Assembly: GCF_042643265.1 (NCBI RefSeq)
Contig: NZ_JBHRRZ010000012.1
Location: 1 to 64,000, forward strand
Length of the DNA stretch: 64,000 bases
Source of the DNA: Virgibacillus_O sediminis
GTDB taxonomy: Bacteria; Bacillota; Bacilli; Bacillales; Amphibacillaceae
Direction: 5' to 3'
Position 1 is the stretch's first letter. Each line of letters begins with the position of its first letter. A program made the translations under genes and the position numbers. Shown here one piece after another: positions 60,501 to 64,000 of the stretch. The notes under the pieces are model-generated. The model was not told the DNA's origin. It was given only the letters and a program-made list of their open reading frames with translations, and made no database searches.

Positions 60501-62550
60501 GTAAAATGACATCTTTGTATTCTGGTTGATTGCTTGTTTTATAGAATAAACGGACACTGATGACTTCTTTATCGTCTGTTACATCGGTAACAAGCTGAAT
60601 ATTTTCCTTCTCATTGATTTCTGTAACCTTTGTTTCATTGTTAATAGTTGGTGCTACCGTATCCTCTGCTAATGCTGCCGGTTGTTCTGGAACTTGGAAC
60701 GATTCTACCGCGCCAGGAGTTGCATCTTCCATCCCTGCATTTACTTTTGTTGACTCAATGGATCCATCTTCAGGAAAACGATAAACAATCCCTTTGTTTG
60801 GTAATGTATCGTCGTTCATCGTATCGTTATAATAGGAAACAGCAATTTCCTTTCCGGAGTTTGTTTTCACTACTAATCCACGTGAGCCACCATTGGACAT
60901 TCCTCCACTATAAATACGTACAATGTCTTCGTTTTCTACTAGATTTGTTCCATAGTTCGCATTAAAGTCTGCAACTGTTGCTTTTCCATTTTTGGCATTA
61001 ATTAACCAGAAAACAAGAGTTTCCCCAGCAGGAATCACAACCTCCTCTGGTACGGATGGCCAAACAACGTCTCTGGATGGGTCTTTATCATAACGGTAAT
61101 TCAATTTATAGTCTTTTAGATTCATAGATTCATTCGTATTGTTATATATTTCAATAAACTCATAGCCATCTGCCCCATCAATATTGGAAGTATCTGGCAC
61201 AATTTCTGTCACTAAAAACTGTGGGACCTCATTGTAATCTACGGCAGCCTTTTCCACTGTGATGGTGTATGTATCTGTTCTGTACTCACTTGATCCGTCT
61301 GATGCGATGATATAGTATGAAACATTGTCTTGCACTGCTTTACTTGGAATCTCAGCAGAATAGGAAGATGGATCCTCTGAGCTGGCATGCATGGTCAAGG
61401 ATGTAAAGTTTTCCGCGCCTTCTTCCTTATAGTAGAGTGTTGCAAATGGTACAGCCAAATTATCGGTAATTGTCGCAGTTATCCTTATAGGTGAAAAAGA
61501 GCTGCTTTTAGTAATTGGGGTATGTTCTATTACTGGTGCTTCTGTATCCTCTTCTACATCTGGTAAAGCCACCGGTGTAGCAGGAACCTGAGCCTCGTCA
61601 ATCATCCCTGGTGTAGGAGGAGCTGCAGCCTGTTCTTTTACCATTTCCGTTCCTTCTACAGGATAGCGATAATGAACATCCACCCCTGTATTATCATTGT
61701 CTACACCAAGATAACTTGCAGAAATCATTTCATTTCCTTCATTATCCTTAATAATAATGGCACGATCCCCACCATTACTGAAACCAGGGAATCCAGAGGT
61801 ATACTCTGCCACTTGATCACTTGTCAAGCTTGTCCCAAAGTTAGCGTTAAAATCATTTAGAGAGCGATCGCCATGATTAAACCAAAGGACCATCGTTTCT
61901 TGTGGCTCGATTGTAACCGCAGGAACTTGGAAAATCTTCTCCTCTCCGCTGTTGGTATAATGGTAAAAAAAGGAATAATTCGCTAAAGATAATGGCTGAT
62001 TTGTATTATTATAGAGTTCAAAAAACTCATAGTAATCCGTACCACCGCCTTCTGAGTTGGGAGAGATTTCTGTAATTAATAGATGCGGATAACTGTCAAA
62101 ATCCTCCTCTACTGCAGGCGGTTCATTGTTGTCTGTTTGCTCTAAAGTGGTGTTAGCTTCTTCAGCAACTTCCTGTTGAACTGCTTCCTCTTCCGTAGTT
62201 TCTGTGTTGTCTTGTATATGCTCTTCCGCCTGAGGTTCTTCTGGTTCTTCTAGTTCTTCTGGTTCTTCTAGTTCTTCTGGTTCTTCTACTTCTGCTGATT
62301 CATTTAATGGGGCTGTTTCCTTGTCTGAAGTGGTCTTAGAAGTTTGTTCTTCTTCTGCAGGGCCTTGCTTTGCCTCTTCACTGTCAACAGCTTCTTCCTC
62401 AAGTAAAATCTCCTCTGTTTCCACGCTCTCTGCTTCTTCCGCTGCCACCGGCTTGATTGGTAAAACCATTGCAACGTCCGAAAAACATACGATACAAATT
62501 AATAACAATGATAAAAACCTATTTCTCTGCTTTTTCGATCCGCTACCCAT
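57538..62550 (-). CDS. 1670-residue secreted protein with lamin-tail and metallophosphoesterase domains
   Basis: A very large exported protein. Residues 1-37 are a Sec signal peptide. Residues 40-150 are an acidic linker with a repeat of the EEPEEL type (about 89-107). Two lamin-tail domains start near 156 (HLLITEISPNSEGG, YEFFELYNN) and 442 (FLVTEIVPDTSN, YEFIEIYNN). Ig/FN3-like segments follow. A calcineurin-like phosphoesterase domain lies at about 1220-1480, with WMTDTQ, HTGDLVD, AGNHDVGG, NFHEYL and LSGHYHEA as metal-binding residues. A short FN3-like tail ends without LPXTG or other anchor. It is probably a cell-envelope or released phosphoesterase for nucleic acid or nucleotide scavenging (inference). 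The ATG follows GGAGGTCACA. Confidence 0.85.
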   Translation of the reverse strand: MGSGSKKQRNRFLSLLLICIVCFSDVAMVLPIKPVAAEEAESVETEEILLEEEAVDSEEAKQGPAEEEQTSKTTSDKETAPLNESAEVEEPEELEEPEELEEPEEPQAEEHIQDNTETTEEEAVQQEVAEEANTTLEQTDNNEPPAVEEDFDSYPHLLITEISPNSEGGGTDYYEFFELYNNTNQPLSLANYSFFYHYTNSGEEKIFQVPAVTIEPQETMVLWFNHGDRSLNDFNANFGTSLTSDQVAEYTSGFPGFSNGGDRAIIIKDNEGNEMISASYLGVDNDNTGVDVHYRYPVEGTEMVKEQAAAPPTPGMIDEAQVPATPVALPDVEEDTEAPVIEHTPITKSSSFSPIRITATITDNLAVPFATLYYKEEGAENFTSLTMHASSEDPSSYSAEIPSKAVQDNVSYYIIASDGSSEYRTDTYTITVEKAAVDYNEVPQFLVTEIVPDTSNIDGADGYEFIEIYNNTNESMNLKDYKLNYRYDKDPSRDVVWPSVPEEVVIPAGETLVFWLINAKNGKATVADFNANYGTNLVENEDIVRIYSGGMSNGGSRGLVVKTNSGKEIAVSYYNDTMNDDTLPNKGIVYRFPEDGSIESTKVNAGMEDATPGAVESFQVPEQPAALAEDTVAPTINNETKVTEINEKENIQLVTDVTDDKEVISVRLFYKTSNQPEYKDVILQADEDGKFRHTIYSPDLIGNEKAEYYFVATDGVNEVKSETYEIAITSDFDHASLRLNVEDNEILNGNVIVKGTSQADDENVSLYFNGTKQVENIYQSLERTAYFAYEVNGLNTYFKNAITMGDEILFMMDQDWLTDWKTFSIPIDPDSLQIGENTITVRSGNKASPYDLESKENRDNYDLRNVRLVLADGTILRDPNFSDPARTIGMNDDNPFEHFTFTIAEEHAGSKTYNWDTTSVSDGEHVVMAKDADEEVQATVLIDNSAPVVETSLETGKEYKGAFTIDADVTDNIAGVDTVQAMLDGKQIEIPYETASSELKAGEHQLTITATDTVGNKQETVIPFTVVDENPDQPELQAPGDDRKAAVNGDPALKVKVTDPTNDAMDVTFYEGYQYDPSQTEQVKAFENAVDTEPPQTIVPEGEQALTAEDIAKVSEIDGSYLTTNSDTQFPYHRFEVTIDENVDENDVVELVWQGHSLEGRKVSMYAWSYEKNDWVLITYEVADTEDFELTGNVEVGEFVKDNKIQALVQDEIPSSPDEYDYTFVWMTDTQYYSESYPHIFDRQTQWIAENEEELKIEYVFHTGDLVDVSTEPYQWEHADQFMGTLDEHDIPYGVLAGNHDVGGVNNDYTQYYQWFGEDRFQDKPYYGGSYLNNRGHYDLISAGGNDYIMVYLGWDVTDEGIAWVNEVLEAHPDRKAILNFHEYLLATGTRHPLGEKLYNEIVVPNENVIAVLSGHYHEAQTYIDEIDDDGDGTPDRTVYQMLADYQAGPEGGQGYMRLLHFDQDNNRIIVNTYSPYMDDYNFYDTEEHPGKDEFVMELDLSVQEKQVATDYFAVNVYTDTEIGTVSNVPSGESAEVVWTGLEEGQAYSWYAIAQDQYTGSTTSDIWTFVKGENAPDEEEENDEQPAVEIQPKKNNGTATVHTKDLQALEQGAHIEINIYNEKKARNLLLSKKQVDILRDKEVTLTITNGIDLETFKMSQFQDEVLKFSF

Positions 62551-62787
62551 TGTGACCTCCTTGTAAAATGTATTTAACGTTCTTTATTATGAAGGTCAAT
62601 TGTTAAATTATGGTTAAAATATTCTAAATTATTATTAATGTCTACAAAATCCGATTACCTAATTTTATAGCATTAAAAAACAATCGTTTTAGCATTGGGC
62701 ATTCAATAAATGCATTCTCTGATATCGTCCATAGCGCCAAGAAACTTGGTGTGAAAGCTTGAACGATACAATGACTAATCAATGGCT
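62551..62787. other. Intergenic region, no gene seen
   Basis: AT-rich upstream region of the large secreted-protein gene. No strong promoter pair and no intact ORF were found; the end merges into a decayed gene fragment. Confidence 0.4.
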
Positions 62788-62900
62788 GGACCTTTCTCAA
62801 TGGAGGAATCGCTTTTTCATAGGAATGTTGCCGCAGCTTAAAACCTTCCCCCTGATTCAATAAACGGTTGGCAAGCGTCTCTTTGTAACGGATCAATATG
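62788..62900 (-). pseudogene. Fragment of a TPR regulator gene
   Basis: About 37 codons read IRYKETLANRLLNQGEGFKL and RQHSYEKAIPPLRKVQ, nearly identical to residues about 51-90 of the TPR/winged-helix regulator at 37.5-38.5 kb. Nothing before or after it matches, so it is a truncated duplicate. Confidence 0.85.
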
Positions 62901-62912
62901 TTCCGATTTGAT

Positions 62913-62944
62913 AAAAAAACGCCACAGACCTCGCTGTGGCGTTT
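62913..62944 (-). terminator. Terminator of the MTA/SAH nucleosidase gene
   Basis: ACGCCACAG and CTGTGGCGT with a 6-base loop; on the minus strand followed by seven Ts. It lies just under 100 bases after the stop at 63041. Confidence 0.85.
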
Positions 62945-63040
62945 CATTAGATTTGTTGATCCCTATATATGAATCTAGAAAGGAATCCTCTCTCCTCCCA
63001 TTCTTCGAGAATAAGGAAGTCAGGACATTCTTTTCCTTCC

Positions 63041-63856
63041 CTACATCCCCTTCAACATCTCTTCAATCACATGACTTGAGTTGTTCGCTGCTTCTTCTAC
63101 AAAGTTTTCTTGGATTCCGGCAGCTTCTTCCCCTGCATCATCGGAAGCTGAGCGGATGACGACGTACGGAATTTCATTCAAGTAGGCGACTTGTCCGACG
63201 GCCGCTCCTTCCATCTCGACTACATACGCATCAAATGTTTCATAGATCCAGTCCGTTTTTTCTTCGCTTGCAATGAATTGGTCTCCTGTCGCAATCGGCC
63301 CCTGGAATACATCCACGTAATCAGGAAGGCCTTCTGTAGCTTCCTCCGCTAGCTTGATCAGTTCTTGATCCGCTTCGAAATACAGTGTGTCCATGTATGG
63401 AATTTGTCCCGGCTTGTAATCTTTAGCTGTTTCGTCCATGTCATGATGCACGGTCTTTGTAGAAATGACGATGTCTCCAAGACCTAAATCAGGATGGATA
63501 CCGCCTGCAACGCCAGAGTTGATCAATACGTCCGCTCCAAAATCACTGATGAGCATTTGAGCTGCGGAGGCCGCATTCACTTTCCCAATTCCGGATTTTA
63601 CCAGGACAATCGGCTGCCCTTCCAGATTTCCTTCATAAAAGGTCAACTGCCCTTTCTCGGTTGTCTCTTCCACTTCCATATTAGAATGGAGAATGTCAAT
63701 TTCCACTTCCATTGGACCGATTATTCCTACTACGTTTTCTTTTTCTTCCTCTTCGGCAGCCGCTTCTGTATTCTCAGCCTGGTCCCCACATCCTGCCAGC
63801 AAAAGAACCAAAATGACGCTCCCGATTAGACTGCCTACCTTTTGTTTTAAATTCAT
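63041..63856 (-). CDS. MTA/SAH nucleosidase-like lipoprotein
   Basis: A 271-residue protein with a lipoprotein signal peptide: LIGSVILVLLLAGCGD, where the Cys in LAGC (about residue 23) would be lipidated after cleavage. An acidic linker (EAAAEEEEKEN) leads to a purine nucleoside phosphorylase-fold domain that matches 5'-methylthioadenosine/S-adenosylhomocysteine nucleosidase: GIIGPMEVEIDIL, KSGIGKVNAASAAQML, NSGVAGGIHPDLGLGD, VEMEGAAVGQVAYLNEIPYVVIRSASD. The Glu and Asp that act on ribose and base are present. Such enzymes are normally cytosolic; this one should sit outside the membrane. The ATG at 63856 follows GGAGGAAACAGC. Confidence 0.88.
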   Translation of the reverse strand: MNLKQKVGSLIGSVILVLLLAGCGDQAENTEAAAEEEEKENVVGIIGPMEVEIDILHSNMEVEETTEKGQLTFYEGNLEGQPIVLVKSGIGKVNAASAAQMLISDFGADVLINSGVAGGIHPDLGLGDIVISTKTVHHDMDETAKDYKPGQIPYMDTLYFEADQELIKLAEEATEGLPDYVDVFQGPIATGDQFIASEEKTDWIYETFDAYVVEMEGAAVGQVAYLNEIPYVVIRSASDDAGEEAAGIQENFVEEAANNSSHVIEEMLKGM

Positions 63857-64000
63857 GCTGTTTCCTCCTAATAAGTAAAATACGAACATTAAATTAAATT
63901 ACGTAAATAACGTACGCTTTTTATTCTACACAATTCCCTACTACTTGCCAACCCTTCTCCGTGAAATTATTTAAAACGAATATTAACAAGAAAAAGTGTA
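63857..64000. other. Upstream region of the nucleosidase lipoprotein gene
   Basis: No ORF. ATTACGTAAATAACGTACG near 63898 is reminiscent of the AACGT-type repeats at the paa promoters but differs in spacing, so I do not call it a site. Confidence 0.35.

Noticed and set aside
63890..63930. A third copy of the paa-type operator near the window end
   Set aside because: AACGT elements occur but spacing and flanks differ from the two matching sites.
1..64000. CRISPR arrays, rRNA or tRNA genes, prophage
   Set aside because: No regularly spaced direct repeats, no cloverleaf-like sequences and no phage structural genes were seen when reading through.

Overview
The window looks like a chromosomal segment of a low-GC, endospore-lineage Firmicute (Bacillaceae, perhaps a halotolerant genus). 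The reasons are strong GGAGG ribosome binding sites, frequent TTG and GTG starts, a yoaS-yozG-yoaT trio as in Bacillus subtilis, a Bacillus-type BirA operator, an S-box (SAM-I) riboswitch and a YumC-type ferredoxin reductase. The assignment is inferred from gene content only. There is one ambiguous base (N at 651), next to a cut IS21 transposase fragment, so the first 0.8 kb may be an assembly join.

Layout. 0-1.2 kb: IS21 istA fragment, a cut small membrane ORF and a YbaK/EbsC pseudogene. 1.3-3.8 kb: yoaS-yozG-yoaT-like genes and a stand-alone undecaprenyl-diphosphate-synthase-like gene. 4.0-7.0 kb: a minus-strand Tat module (Tat-signal gluconate dehydrogenase subunit 3-like protein, GMC flavoprotein, TatA). 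7.3-9.3 kb: PepSY protein, Maf, a 21-bp tandem repeat, a CBS protein. 9.4-11.4 kb: TetR regulator and DHA2-type MFS pump.

11.7-32.6 kb is an AT-rich defence island built around DNA phosphorothioation. dptFGH (restriction) and dndBCDEA (modification) are divergently transcribed from a shared 169-bp region with a canonical promoter and a perfect 14-bp palindrome just upstream of dndB. Two further divergent cassettes follow. The minus-strand one holds a DEAH helicase, a 55-residue ORF, a DndD-like ATPase with a cysteine/histidine hook, and a protein resembling dnd system-associated protein 4. The plus-strand one holds a 64-residue ORF, a third DndD-like ATPase and a second DndE-like protein, with no DndC partner. 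Three DndD-type ATPases and two DndE-type proteins in one island is the most unusual part of the window and may be an extra phosphorothioate-linked effector module.

32.6-38.5 kb: an M20-type metallopeptidase, a BirA-controlled bioA-bioD-bioY operon, and a TPR/winged-helix regulator. An 83-bp leader plus the start of the peptidase gene is repeated as a pseudogene behind bioY. 38.6-40.4 kb: a SAM-I riboswitch before a 110-residue protein of unknown function, then an acyl-ACP thioesterase.

40.4-57.1 kb is a phenylacetate degradation locus. One long minus-strand operon runs ferredoxin reductase, ferredoxin, paaK, A, B, C, D, an EthD-like gene, paaF, paaG, aldehyde dehydrogenase, paaH, thiolase, enoyl-CoA hydratase, paaX, a nitronate monooxygenase-like gene and a PaaI thioesterase. 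A permease gene and paaY lie beyond it. No paaE or fused paaZ is present; the ferredoxin/reductase pair and the stand-alone dehydrogenase and hydratases are the likely substitutes. The operon and permease promoters share a motif just downstream of their -10 boxes, suggesting one repressor (probably PaaX).

57.2-64 kb: a 1670-residue secreted protein with lamin-tail domains and a metallophosphoesterase domain, flanked by decayed copies of two other genes of this window, then a lipoprotein-type MTA/SAH nucleosidase.
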